The notes: generated by a model not told the origin, from the letters alone. A stretch of 64,000 bases of DNA from an uncultured Collinsella sp. (GCA_902493145.1 CABUOA010000007.1:1-64000), one strand, 5' to 3'. Positions 37,202 through 45,511 are shown, counted from the first letter of the stretch. Translations and numbers: made by a program.

Positions 37202-38578
37202 GTGCGCGCGTTTGCTCGACAAATGACAGAGCGTATGAAGGCGGCGGCGGCAGCAGGTGCCGTCGCCGCCTTTTGGCTTGCCGCGTGGATGCTGGTGGCG
37301 GCGCTGGTGGCGCAGCCGCTGATCTTGCCGGGGCCGGGTGCTGTCGTGGCGGCGTTGTTGCGGCTGGTATGCGCTGTCGGTACCTGGGCGATTTTGGCGG
37401 GCTCGGGCGTACGGATTCTGGGCGGGCTGGCTCTTGCCGCGGTATGCGGCGGTTTGTTGGCCGGGATTTCTGTACGGTCGCGGGCGTTTGCCCGCTTGGC
37501 GGCGCCGGCACTTTCGTTTGTGAAGGCGACGCCGGTTGCCTGCGTGGTGGTCCTGCTGCTCATTTGGCTGGGGTCGGCACGTGTGAGCATCGCGGCGGTC
37601 TTTTTGATGGCACTGCCGGGCGTGTATTTTTCGCTGGTCGAGGGTTTGGCACAAGTGGATAAGCCGCTGGAGCAGATGTTTCGTCTGCATGGTGTGCGGG
37701 GTTGGCGACTGTTCTTCGCCCATACCTGGCGCGAAGTCCTGCCGTTTGTGCTTTCGTGCGCCCGCGCCGTGATCGGCATGAGCTGGAAGGCCGGCGTGGC
37801 GGCGGAGTTGATTGGCATGGCGGCTGGTACCGTGGGCGAGCGCATCTATCAGGCGAAGCTGCTCATTGAGACGGCTGACCTGCTGGCGTGGACCGTGTTG
37901 GTCGTGGCGGCATCGTGGGCATGCGAGCGCGTGCTGATGTGGCTGCTGCGGGCTTCGGGTTCCGTGGCATGGCGTGTTGCCGTGCGGACGCATGGACATG
38001 GACTGCGCGGGCGTGCGGGGGCCGCGAGCGATGGCGCTTCGGCGGAGCTTGCGCTTGCCGTGGGCGATCGCGCGCCCTGGGCGCCGGCGCTGGACGGTCT
38101 GGTGCTTCGTGTGCCCACCGGCGGACGTACCTGCGTGATGGGCGCCTCGGGGGTGGGCAAGTCGACGTTGCTCGCGCTAGCGGCGGGGGAGTGCGCACCG
38201 TGCTCGATGGTGTTTCAGGATGTGCGCCTGGTAGAGGACGCTTCTGCTCTGGATAACGTGCTGGTGTGCGCCGACGCGCGCGTGGACGCCTCGAGTGCCG
38301 CAGCCCTGTTGCGCCTGCTGGTGCCGGGGGTCGATGTACATGCACGTGTGGCCGAGCTCTCGGGCGGGCAGCGCCGTCGCGTCGAGATTGCCCGAGCCCT
38401 GCTGTGCCCAGGCGACGCGGTGATTCTGGACGAGCCCTTTACCGGTCTAGATACCGCTGCGCGCGACGCATGCGCCGAAGTCGTGCTCGACTTGCTCGAC
38501 GGTCGCATGCTGTTGCTTGCCACGCACGATGCCGTCGACGCTCGGGCCCTCAATATCTCGGACATCATCACACTCTAA
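37202..38578 (+). CDS. ABC importer, permease and ATPase fused in one protein
   Basis: A 458-residue fusion. Residues 1-245 form a BPD-type permease with about six membrane helices; the EAA-like loop (LHGVRGWRLFFAHTWREVLP) contacts the ATPase. Residues about 270-458 form an ATPase: Walker A GASGVGKST, signature LSGGQRRRVEIARAL, Walker B AVILDEPFTGLD, and the switch histidine in LATHD. The ATPase is short (about 185 residues against the usual 230-250). Importers of this type normally encode the two parts separately. GTG 37202 follows TGGAG. The codon and base use is like the neighbours. It must dimerise to give two permease and two ATPase parts, and probably serves the lipoprotein encoded before it. 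Confidence 0.88.
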   Translation: MRAFARQMTERMKAAAAAGAVAAFWLAAWMLVAALVAQPLILPGPGAVVAALLRLVCAVGTWAILAGSGVRILGGLALAAVCGGLLAGISVRSRAFARLAAPALSFVKATPVACVVVLLLIWLGSARVSIAAVFLMALPGVYFSLVEGLAQVDKPLEQMFRLHGVRGWRLFFAHTWREVLPFVLSCARAVIGMSWKAGVAAELIGMAAGTVGERIYQAKLLIETADLLAWTVLVVAASWACERVLMWLLRASGSVAWRVAVRTHGHGLRGRAGAASDGASAELALAVGDRAPWAPALDGLVLRVPTGGRTCVMGASGVGKSTLLALAAGECAPCSMVFQDVRLVEDASALDNVLVCADARVDASSAAALLRLLVPGVDVHARVAELSGGQRRRVEIARALLCPGDAVILDEPFTGLDTAARDACAEVVLDLLDGRMLLLATHDAVDARALNISDIITL

Positions 38579-38598
38579 ATACTTATTCAGCAACAAAA

Positions 38599-38629
38599 TG
38601 ATCCGTTTTCCTCCGTCCCCAAGGGATCA
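38599..38629. repeat. Family B hairpin after the ABC gene
   Basis: TGATCC (38599-38604) and GGATCA (38624-38629) enclose GTTTTCCTCCGTCCCCAAG. The same arms and an almost identical loop, in reverse orientation, occur in the element at 52607. It starts 20 bases after the stop at 38578. Confidence 0.8.
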
Positions 38630-38650
38630 GGTGTGCTATTCTATCTGCGG

Positions 38651-38679
38651 GGTAATACTTAGGAATACCAAGTAATACC
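38651..38679 (+). promoter_or_regulatory. Inverted repeat, likely antitoxin operator
   Basis: GGTAATACTT (38651-38660) and AAGTAATACC (38670-38679) are complementary except for one base, with 9 bases between that repeat GAATACC once more. RelB-type antitoxins bind such dyads in their own promoters. It lies about 115 bases before the RelB-like gene. Confidence 0.5.
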
Positions 38680-38793
38680 AACGCCGTAGAAACAAACTCC
38701 AGATGCGGGCCAATCGGGTTGCCTTCACGGCCCGTCGCCCAGCCGCGTGGCCCGCATCTATCCGCACCACCGTCGTTTCAAAAAGGAAGCGCC

Positions 38794-38997
38794 ATGGCAG
38801 AACACATGACCCCGGTTGTCGCGAAGGTCTTGCCCGAGGAAAAGGCGGCCTTCGCGGCGGCAACCCAGCTCGTGGGAACCACGCCGTCCAACGCCATCCG
38901 CATGTTTATCGCTGCGTTCAATCGCTGCGGCACCTTCCCGTTCGACATCTCGCCCAACGGGGCCTTTGGCATTTCGCCCGATTCTCATCAACAATGA
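38794..38997 (+). CDS. RelB/DinJ-family antitoxin, no toxin partner seen
   Basis: A 67-residue protein. The pattern VVAKVLPEEKAAFAAATQLV, then GTTPSNAIRMFIAAFNRCG and FPFDIS is that of RelB/DinJ ribbon-helix-helix antitoxins (normal order: N-terminal strand, helix, TPSxAIRMF, PFD). The family dimer binds DNA with the N-terminal strand and masks a RelE/YafQ-type RNase with the C-terminus. Here the C-terminal toxin-binding tail is short (ISPNGAFGISPDSHQQ) and no toxin gene lies on either side: the next gene encodes a CPBP protease. ATG 38794 follows AAAGGAAG. It may be a leftover of a lost pair or a stand-alone regulator. Confidence 0.82.
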   Translation: MAEHMTPVVAKVLPEEKAAFAAATQLVGTTPSNAIRMFIAAFNRCGTFPFDISPNGAFGISPDSHQQ

Positions 38998-39007
38998 CTG
39001 TCCCAAA

Positions 39008-39068
39008 CTGCCGGCACTTAGGGACGTTCCTTTTCTGCCGGCAGTTAAGGAACGTCCCCAAGTGCCGG
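39008..39068. repeat. Family B tandem hairpins
   Basis: CCGGCACTTAGGGACGTTCC and TT (39011-39032) pair with 39047-39068 with one mismatch. Alternatively CTGCCGGCA (39008-39017 region) pairs with the central TGCCGGCAG (39037-39045), giving two smaller hairpins each with a GGGAC core. It starts 11 bases after the antitoxin stop and ends 17 bases before the next start. Confidence 0.85.
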
Positions 39069-39085
39069 GTTTTGAGGAGGTTGGC

Positions 39086-39997
39086 ATGCTCAATGCGCTG
39101 GTTTGGGCGCTTGCCTGTTTTGGTGTCGTCGCTGCCGATATTGCCCTGAGCATTGTTTTGTTCTCCGCGCTGGACATCGTGTCGGCACTGACGGGTTTCC
39201 CGATCGACAATCTCGATATTCAATGGTTTCAGGCCGCCGCTCAGACGGCGTCGTTTTTGATGGCGCTGCTGTGGTGGCGCTATCTGTGGCCCCGCTCCTT
39301 CATGGCGCGCCGGCAAGGTGAACGCCCGCTCGGCGGGGGAGCAAATGCTGCATGGAAGCGCATCGCATACGTTGTCGTGATCGGCCTATCCATGCAGGTG
39401 GTCATTAGCTACCTATGCGACGGCGTGCTATCGCTGCTGCCCGAGGTTGCGGCGGACTATAGCGAGCTCGTCGAGGAAACAGGCTTGGGCGATACCAACC
39501 TTCTTGCCGTCCTGACCACGGTGCTTGGCGCCCCATTTTGTGAAGAGCTGCTGGTGCGCGGCATTATTTTTGAGTTTTCGCTCCGAGCGTTTAATCCGCA
39601 GTGCCGCCCACTTTGGAAGTGCCGGCGTCGTGTGAGCGCGCAGGACGGCGCCATGGTGCCCTGGGCGGCACCAAGCACGTGGGGTATCGCCGCGGCGATT
39701 GTGCTGCAGGCGGCGATCTTCGGTTTTATGCACATGAACTGGGTGCAGGGCTGCTATGCAGGTGCCGCCGGCCTCATCTTTGGTTGGGTGCTCGTTACCA
39801 CCGGAAAGCTCCGCTACACGATCCTGCTGCACTTTGCCTTTAACGCCGGGTCGTACCTGATGGGCCTGTTGTGGTTTGTGAACACACCGCTCGACGTGAT
39901 AATCACGGTCACCATAGCCGGCATAATCCTCGTGGAGACGATGCGCTCACTGCGCCACGCATGCGAGACGGGCATAGCGACAGCACCGCTGCCCTAG
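39086..39997 (+). CDS. CPBP-family intramembrane metalloprotease
   Basis: A 303-residue membrane protein with about eight hydrophobic segments. CPBP (CAAX protease and bacteriocin-processing) enzymes cut within membranes. The catalytic motifs are visible: Glu153-Glu154 with Arg158 (CEELLVRG), His216 and Asn218 (FGFMHMNW), and His249 with Asn253 (LHFAFN). Between motifs 1 and 2 there is a loop of about 45 residues, longer than usual and basic. ATG 39086 follows GAGGAGG. It ends 4 bases inside the convergent YgiQ gene. Roles in this family range from peptide processing to bacteriocin immunity; nothing nearby decides. Confidence 0.9.
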   Translation: MLNALVWALACFGVVAADIALSIVLFSALDIVSALTGFPIDNLDIQWFQAAAQTASFLMALLWWRYLWPRSFMARRQGERPLGGGANAAWKRIAYVVVIGLSMQVVISYLCDGVLSLLPEVAADYSELVEETGLGDTNLLAVLTTVLGAPFCEELLVRGIIFEFSLRAFNPQCRPLWKCRRRVSAQDGAMVPWAAPSTWGIAAAIVLQAAIFGFMHMNWVQGCYAGAAGLIFGWVLVTTGKLRYTILLHFAFNAGSYLMGLLWFVNTPLDVIITVTIAGIILVETMRSLRHACETGIATAPLP

Positions 39998-42129
39998 TTG
40001 CGGCGACCGCCGCCGTTGGCGCCCTGTCGTCCCTGCGCCGCACGGTTGCGGCCCGCGGTGTTCTGTGCGCGCGACATGCCGCCGTGGCCCTTGCTGCCCT
40101 TGGGCCCCTTGCCGGCGGCGCCACCGTGCGGCTTGCCGCCCTTCTTGCCGGTGCCATGCCCACCGCCAGCAGACGTCTCGCCCGGGCGTGGCGGCACGGG
40201 GCGAATCAGACAATGCTTTGTATAGCCGATCAGGTCACGACGCCCGGCCTTTTCCAGTGCTTCGCGCACGAGCTTGTAGTTCTCGGGCTTGCGATATTGG
40301 ATGAGCGCACGCTGCATGGCCTTCTCGTGTGGGTCGCGTGCCACGTAGATAGGCTGCATGGTGCGTGGGTCCACGCCGGTGTAGTACATGCAGGTCGACA
40401 TGGTGGACGGCGTGGGGTAGAAGTCCTGCACCTGCTCGGGCATGTAGCCCATGTCGCGCACGGCCTCGGCAAGGTCCACAGCTTCCTTCATGGTCGAGCC
40501 GGGGTGGCTCGAGATTAGGTACGGCACCACGTACTGTTTGAGTCCGTATTCGCGGTTCAAGCGTTCAAATTTACGGCAGAACGCATCGTAGACGGCTCGG
40601 CTCGGCTTGCCCATCACAGACAGCACGGCATCGCTCACGTGCTCGGGTGCCACGCGTAGTTGGCCCGAGACATGGTGCTCCAGCAGCTCGCGCAAAAACT
40701 CGTCCGAGGCATCTGCCATGGTGTAGTCAAAGCGGATGCCGCTGCGCACGAAGACCTTCTTGACGCCCGGCAGCTGGCGCAGGTCGCGCAGCAGCTGCGT
40801 GTAGCCGCTCTCGTCGACCACCATGTTCTTGCACACGCTCGGCCACAGGCAGCGCTTGTTCTTGCACACGCCGTGCTTGAGCTGCTTGTCGCAGGCCGGA
40901 CGGCTAAAGTTTGCCGTCGGCCCGCCCACGTCGTTGATGTAGCCCTTAAACTCGGGATCGCGCGTGAGCAGCTCGGCCTCGCGCATGATTGAGTCGTGGC
41001 TGCGCATCTGCAGTACGCGGCCCTGGTGGAAGGTGAGCGCGCAAAACGAGCACTCACCAAAGCAGCCGCGGTTGGAGCTAATGGAAAACTTGATCTCGGC
41101 AAAGGCCGGCACGCCACCTGCGGCATCGTAGTCGGGATGCCAGTCGCGCGCGTAGGGGAGTTCGGCCACCTCGTCCATCTCGTCGGTGGTGAGCGTCGCC
41201 GACGGCGGGTTCTGCACCACATAGACGCTGTTGGGGTAGGGCTCTACCAGGCGATGTCCGGTGATGGGGTCCATATTCTGCTGCTGTACGTTAAAGCTGC
41301 GTGCGTAGTTGAGCTTGTCGGCAGCAAGGTCGTCCCAGCTGGGTAGCAGGTCGTAGTCGTAGACCTCGTCGAGCGAGTTGGTACGGTAGACGGTACCGTT
41401 GATATAGGTGATTTGATCGACGGGTAGCCCCGCGTCGAGCGCGTCGGCGATTTCGACAATCGCGTGCTCGCCCATGCCGTAGATGAGGATGTCGGCGCCC
41501 GAGTCGAGCAGTACCGAACGCTTGAGCTTGTCCTGCCAGTAGTCGTAGTGGGCCAGGCGGCGCAGGCTCGCCTCGATGCCGCCGATGATGATGGGAGCGT
41601 CCTTGAACGTCTGACGGATGAGGTTGCCGTAGACCGTGACGGCTCGGTTGGGACGGCGCCCTTCCTCGCCACCGGGGGTGTAGGCGTCGGTGTGGCGGCG
41701 GTGCTTGGTCACCGAATAGTGGTTGACCATGGAGTCCATGTTGCCGGCGCTGACGAGAAAGCCCAGGCGTGGCTCGCCGAGCACGGTGATGCTGGCGGGG
41801 TCGGTCCAGTCGGGCTGGCAGATGATGCCCACCTTGTAGCCGTGCGCGTCGAGGACGCGGCTGATGATAGCCATGCCAAAGCTGGGATGGTCCACGTAGG
41901 CGTCGCCGCAGATGTAGACAAAGTCGCACTGGTCCCAACCGCGCGCATCCATGTCGGCCCGGCTGACGGGGAGAAACTTATCGCGGCCCGGGCGCCAGGG
42001 GCGTGAGGGCGCTGCTGGAGCATGAGTGGTGTGCCCACCCTGCGCCTTGCTGCCGCGCTTTTGCTGCTGGCCCTGTTTGCCCTGCTGACTGCGCTGGTTG
42101 TTCTGAGCGTGCTGAGGCTTATTTGCCAC
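39994..42129 (-). CDS. YgiQ-type (UPF0313) radical SAM protein
   Basis: A 711-residue protein of the UPF0313/YgiQ group. An N-terminal basic, Gln-rich stretch of about 45 residues is followed by a B12-binding-like domain (DFVYICGDAYVDHPSFG) and the radical SAM core with Cys356, Cys360 and Cys363 (GCFGECSFC). RPACDKQLKHGVCKNKRC downstream may add a cluster. The C-terminus ends in a long Gly/Lys/Arg tail. The reaction is unknown for the family. GTG 42129 is chosen since GGGAGGG precedes it by 3-4 bases and the family homology starts after it; longer ATG starts run into the family B hairpin. It overlaps the CPBP gene end by 4 bases, tail to tail. Confidence 0.9.
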   Translation of the reverse strand: MANKPQHAQNNQRSQQGKQGQQQKRGSKAQGGHTTHAPAAPSRPWRPGRDKFLPVSRADMDARGWDQCDFVYICGDAYVDHPSFGMAIISRVLDAHGYKVGIICQPDWTDPASITVLGEPRLGFLVSAGNMDSMVNHYSVTKHRRHTDAYTPGGEEGRRPNRAVTVYGNLIRQTFKDAPIIIGGIEASLRRLAHYDYWQDKLKRSVLLDSGADILIYGMGEHAIVEIADALDAGLPVDQITYINGTVYRTNSLDEVYDYDLLPSWDDLAADKLNYARSFNVQQQNMDPITGHRLVEPYPNSVYVVQNPPSATLTTDEMDEVAELPYARDWHPDYDAAGGVPAFAEIKFSISSNRGCFGECSFCALTFHQGRVLQMRSHDSIMREAELLTRDPEFKGYINDVGGPTANFSRPACDKQLKHGVCKNKRCLWPSVCKNMVVDESGYTQLLRDLRQLPGVKKVFVRSGIRFDYTMADASDEFLRELLEHHVSGQLRVAPEHVSDAVLSVMGKPSRAVYDAFCRKFERLNREYGLKQYVVPYLISSHPGSTMKEAVDLAEAVRDMGYMPEQVQDFYPTPSTMSTCMYYTGVDPRTMQPIYVARDPHEKAMQRALIQYRKPENYKLVREALEKAGRRDLIGYTKHCLIRPVPPRPGETSAGGGHGTGKKGGKPHGGAAGKGPKGSKGHGGMSRAQNTAGRNRAAQGRQGANGGGRRN

Positions 42130-42167
42130 GATCCCTCCCGGTGTTTGTATGCTGCACGTAATTGTAA

Positions 42168-42200
42168 CCAGTCTTTTTGGGACGGGGCTAAAAAGACTGG
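42168..42200. repeat. Family B hairpin
   Basis: CCAGTCTTTTT (42168-42178) pairs with AAAAAGACTGG (42190-42200) around GGGACGGGGCT. It is the only copy lying upstream of genes on both sides (YgiQ and DUF1275 start away from it). No other feature was recognised in 42130-42396. Confidence 0.8.
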
Positions 42201-42396
42201 TGGAGTACATGGGCTGGCGGATCGGCGTGTCGATGCGGGTGTGGCGCCGCGCCCGCCGTTTGTTTCCAGACTGTGTATCTGCGCGTTGGGGAGCCCGTCT
42301 CGCGCGCACGCCATGTTGTCAATGGGTTACAGTATGAACGGCGGCCATGTCTCCGCCAACGCACGAGAGGGTCGTCAACAAGGAGGCCGCACGACG

Positions 42397-43113
42397 ATGC
42401 AGCGTGCCAAGCAGATATCGGAGTCCATCGAGCTGGGCATCATTCTGGCGCTCGCCGGTGGCTTTATGGACGTGTATTCGTACATTGGGCGCGATCATGT
42501 TTTCGCCAACGCGCAGACAGGCAACATCTTGTTGGTGGGCGTGAGCATCTCGGAGGGTAATTGGGCGCTCGCGGGACGCTATTTCTTCCCCGTGGTGTCG
42601 TTTGCCGTGGGCATTATGCTTGCCGACCTGGTACACGAGCGTTTTGGCAGCGTGATTCACTGGCGCCAGGTGACGGTGTTTTTTGAAGCTGTTATCTTGC
42701 TGGGCGTGAGCTTTATCCCGGGCGGCGATTTCAACCTGCTCGCCAACTGCCTTACTTCGTTTGCCTGCGGTATGCAGGTCGAGAGTTTCCGCAAGATTCA
42801 TGGACACGGCATCGCCACGACCATGTGTATCGGCAACCTCCGTAATGCCTTGCAAAACGTGGACGACTACATCATTACCCATAAGCGCGGCTTTTTGGAA
42901 AACGGCCTGCTGTACTTTGGCGTGATCTTTACCTTTGTGTTTGGCGCTGTGTTGGGCAACTGGTGTATTGAGCGCATGGGCCTGCACGCCATCGTCGTGG
43001 CGAGCGTGCTGCTGTTTGTCGCGTTTGCCATCATGTTTATCGACCGCGAGCGCGACTTGCGTTTTCGCTGGAAGGTTGCGGCCGAGGCTTGGAAAGAGGG
43101 CTGCCGAAAGTAA
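42397..43113 (+). CDS. DUF1275 (YoaK-like) membrane protein
   Basis: A 238-residue inner-membrane protein with about six hydrophobic helices. The DUF1275 signature is clear: LALAGGFMDVYSYIGRDHVFANAQTGN at the N-terminus (in helix 1 and loop), then a GMQVESFRKIHGHGIATTMC region and TGNLRN-like CIGNLRNALQNV. The function is not known for the family; transport has been suggested. ATG 42397 follows AAGGAGG by about ten bases; upstream in-frame starts overlap the divergent gene and hairpin. A strong terminator begins 4 bases after the stop codon. Confidence 0.92.
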   Translation: MQRAKQISESIELGIILALAGGFMDVYSYIGRDHVFANAQTGNILLVGVSISEGNWALAGRYFFPVVSFAVGIMLADLVHERFGSVIHWRQVTVFFEAVILLGVSFIPGGDFNLLANCLTSFACGMQVESFRKIHGHGIATTMCIGNLRNALQNVDDYIITHKRGFLENGLLYFGVIFTFVFGAVLGNWCIERMGLHAIVVASVLLFVAFAIMFIDRERDLRFRWKVAAEAWKEGCRK

Positions 43114-43116
43114 CCG

Positions 43117-43155
43117 AATGCGGCAAAGGGACAGCCCCTTTGCCGCATTATTTTT
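43117..43155 (+). terminator. Terminator of the DUF1275 gene with family B core
   Basis: AATGCGGCAAAGGG (43117-43130) pairs perfectly with CCCTTTGCCGCATT (43136-43149), loop ACAGC, and then ATTTTT. The GGGACAGCCCC at the top matches the family B core. Here a family B-like hairpin has a full terminator T-tract. Confidence 0.92.
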
Positions 43156-43234
43156 CATCTCTATGTAGTACAGCTTCAGGAGCCAGAAAAAACTATCTAG
43201 CTCCTGAATGTTGTTACGAACTGCTTTTTGCAAT

Positions 43235-43771
43235 TTATTCGAGATGCTCTTCAATCCGAGCCCTCAGAAGGGCAATGGCTGTGGGTATTCCAATTGCGGC
43301 GGCTAATCCGGCTTTATCCAAAACCTGTATGTTAAAGCACGATTGTTTATCACATTGAAGGACGTTAACTGAAGATAGCTTCACTTCCCGTTGACTGAAT
43401 ATATCGTAATCTCCAAATAGGAAGTTACCTTTTATTGTGTAATTCGGTATGTTCGTTACGCACTTCATCTCAAGTCTGTTTAGGCCATAATCGAACACCG
43501 CAACTTCCTTGTGTTCGATGATGAGCGCAACCCTGGGCATGTTACTAAAACCACCGTCGACGACAGTAAAGAGCTTTTCATTTGCATCGTCATAAACGGT
43601 GTATTTAAGACTCAATAGCTGTCCTAGTGGACCCGTGAACCCATGTCTTTTGATGTTGAGGTTGTCTCCCGCTGGGTTGACGAGAGCCAGAGCATGCGGA
43701 TAAGGGTTACCTTCAATTGAGATTCGATATTCGTTTGTAGCCGTCTTGCTCGATTTAGGACCAGTAGCCAT
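43235..43771 (-). CDS. Hypothetical protein in an AT-rich island
   Basis: A 178-residue protein, not recognised with confidence. It is mostly short beta strands (YTVYDDANEKLFTVVDGG, ALIIEHKEVAVFDYGLNRLE, YTIKGNFLFGDYDIF) with a hydrophobic C-terminal helix (AGLAAAIGIPTAIALLRARI). This resembles LURP1/Tubby C-like barrel proteins, which anchor at membranes, but the likeness is only by eye. Base use is clearly richer in A/T than in neighbouring genes and rare codons such as ATA and AGA-like triplets are frequent, a sign of recent transfer. The start is ATG 43771 or GTG 43774; GAGG lies about ten bases upstream. No operon partner. Confidence 0.7.
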   Translation of the reverse strand: MATGPKSSKTATNEYRISIEGNPYPHALALVNPAGDNLNIKRHGFTGPLGQLLSLKYTVYDDANEKLFTVVDGGFSNMPRVALIIEHKEVAVFDYGLNRLEMKCVTNIPNYTIKGNFLFGDYDIFSQREVKLSSVNVLQCDKQSCFNIQVLDKAGLAAAIGIPTAIALLRARIEEHLE

Positions 43772-44186
43772 CACGCGTCATCGCCTCGATCGAATTGGAA
43801 CCGTCTTCTGCTTCGTGCGGAGAATTACGCTGTATGTTGCAGTACATGCAGCTGCAATAACCGCATGGGCAATTTCTAACAAAATGAATGACACTATTTG
43901 CTGCATGCATATTAATTACTATAAAGTATCCTTTTATAAACGTATTGTCAAACATATATTGCTAAAACAGAAACAATTTATAGACTGAGTTGGTCGTATT
44001 CTTTGGGCAATTGCTCCTATAATCTAGCCTTCGCTGCAGTCGGGAGGGAAGGACTGGGGCTCCGTTATTATGTTGAAACGCTTTAACACTTTTGACGTTC
44101 TCATGCATTTTTTGTTTCAAAAGCGTTAGGATGGGACACATAGCGTGGGGCGTAATGGGCGCCCCGCACACGATGGGAGGCTATCA
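43772..44186. other. AT-rich intergenic region upstream of fucO
   Basis: About 415 bases without a convincing gene. A TATAAT hexamer lies at 44018-44023 without a clear -35, and a TTGACG at 44092. The operator described separately is at 44072. The part up to 43990 shares the low GC of the neighbouring hypothetical gene and is probably part of the same acquired segment. Confidence 0.5.
44072..44087 (+). promoter_or_regulatory. LacI-family-type operator upstream of fucO
   Basis: GTTGAAACGCTTTAAC is a 16-bp dyad with a central CG and purine/pyrimidine symmetry (GTTRAARCGYTTYAAC), the usual form of LacI/CcpA-type sites. A half-site TTTCAAAAGCGTTA follows at about 44113. No LacI-type gene is in the window. 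Confidence 0.55.
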
Positions 44187-45353
44187 ATGGCTAATCGTTT
44201 CGTTCTCAACACCATTTCTTATCATGGTTCTGGCGCCATCAAGGAGATCCCCGGCGAGCTCCAGCGTCGTGGCTACAAGAAGATCTTCGTCTGCTCCGAC
44301 CCCGACCTGGTCAAGTTTGGCGTTACCGCCAAGGTAACCGACGAGCTCGACGCCGCCGGTATTGCTTGGAGCCTCTACTCCGAGATTAAGCCCAACCCCA
44401 CCATCCAGAACGTCAAGGACGGCGTCGAGGCCTTTAAGGCCGCCGAGGCTGACGCTATCGTGACCATCGGTGGTGGCTCCTCCATGGACACCGCCAAGGC
44501 TATCGGCATCATCATCAACAACCCCGAGTTCGCCGATGTCCGCAGCCTCGAGGGCGTTGCTCCGACTAAGAACCACGCTGTGTTCACCATCGCCGTGCCG
44601 ACGACCGCCGGTACCGCTGCCGAGGTAACCATCAACTACGTCATCACCGACCCCGAGAAGGTCCGCAAGTTCGTGTGCGTCGACACCAACGACGCCCCTG
44701 AGGTCGCCGTCGTCGACCCCGACATGATGGCTTCCATGCCCGCCGGCCTGACCGCTTCCACTGGCATGGACGCTCTGACCCACGCCATCGAGGGCTACAC
44801 CACCAAGGGCGCTTGGGAGCTCTCCGACATGTTCCACTTTGAGGCTATTAAGCTGATCAGCGAGAACCTGCGCGACTCCGTTGCCGAGGCCAAGTCTGGT
44901 CAGCCCGGCTCCGGCCGCGAGGGTATGGCTCTTGGCCAGTATGTCGCCGGCATGGGCTTCTCCAACGTCGGCCTGGGCATCGACCATGCCATGGCTCACA
45001 CCCTGTCTGCCCACTACGACACTCCGCACGGCGTCGCTTGCGCCATGCTGCTGCCGATCGCCATGGAGTTCAACAAGCCGGTTTGCGCCGAGCGCCTGGC
45101 CAAGGTTGCCGTTGCCATGGGTGTTGACACCACGGGCATGAGCACCGACGAGGCTGCCGACGCCGCCATCGCCGCCGTCAAGCAACTCTCCGCCGACGTG
45201 AACATTCCGCATGCCTGCGAGGCCATGAAGGCCGACGAGATCGAGGTCCTGGCCAAGGACGCCATGGCTGACGCCTGCTTCCCGGGCAACCCGCGCGAGG
45301 CGACGCTCGACGACGTCATCGAGCTCTTCAAGAAGATCTGCCCGGCTGCCTAG
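44187..45353 (+). CDS. fucO: Lactaldehyde reductase / 1,2-propanediol oxidoreductase
   Basis: A 388-residue iron-containing group III alcohol dehydrogenase. It follows the FucO pattern closely: MANRFVLNTISYHGSGAIKE start, VKFGVTAKVTDELDAAGIAW, the NAD-binding GGGSSMDTAKAIGIIINNPE, PTTAGTAAEVTINYVITD, and the metal-site region GLGIDHAMAHTLSAHYDTPHG with two histidines. FucO reduces L-lactaldehyde from fucose or rhamnose breakdown to 1,2-propanediol, recycling NADH. ATG 44187 follows GGGAGG. The gene stands alone here, without fucose or rhamnose genes, and codon use suggests high expression. A related role on other short aldehydes is possible. A terminator ends the unit. Confidence 0.93.
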   Translation: MANRFVLNTISYHGSGAIKEIPGELQRRGYKKIFVCSDPDLVKFGVTAKVTDELDAAGIAWSLYSEIKPNPTIQNVKDGVEAFKAAEADAIVTIGGGSSMDTAKAIGIIINNPEFADVRSLEGVAPTKNHAVFTIAVPTTAGTAAEVTINYVITDPEKVRKFVCVDTNDAPEVAVVDPDMMASMPAGLTASTGMDALTHAIEGYTTKGAWELSDMFHFEAIKLISENLRDSVAEAKSGQPGSGREGMALGQYVAGMGFSNVGLGIDHAMAHTLSAHYDTPHGVACAMLLPIAMEFNKPVCAERLAKVAVAMGVDTTGMSTDEAADAAIAAVKQLSADVNIPHACEAMKADEIEVLAKDAMADACFPGNPREATLDDVIELFKKICPAA

Positions 45354-45406
45354 CCCAGTTTGGTGGTCCTTCGCCCGTAGGCGTATGGTCTTTTGACTTG
45401 CTGCTG

Positions 45407-45438
45407 GCCCCGCCGTGCTACGCGCGGCGGGGCTTTTT
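45407..45438 (+). terminator. Terminator of fucO
   Basis: GCCCCGCCG (45407-45415) pairs with CGGCGGGGC (45425-45433), then TTTTT. It begins 54 bases after the stop. Confidence 0.92.
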
Positions 45439-45511
45439 GTGCCGCGCCGATGCCCCAAGATGGGCAAAACCAAGGCATGCTGCCCGCTGCGGATAGGTGG
45501 TGCACTTCTCA

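Noticed and set aside
38998..39085. RelE/YafQ toxin partner for the antitoxin
   Set aside because: Only a family B hairpin lies between the antitoxin and the CPBP protease gene; no frame of toxin size exists on either strand.
43755..43955. Small minus-strand frame of 66 codons with a Cys cluster (CPCGYCSCMYC)
   Set aside because: No ribosome binding site, AT-rich DNA with poor codon pattern, and it runs over the start of the hypothetical gene at 43771. It stays a weak possibility.
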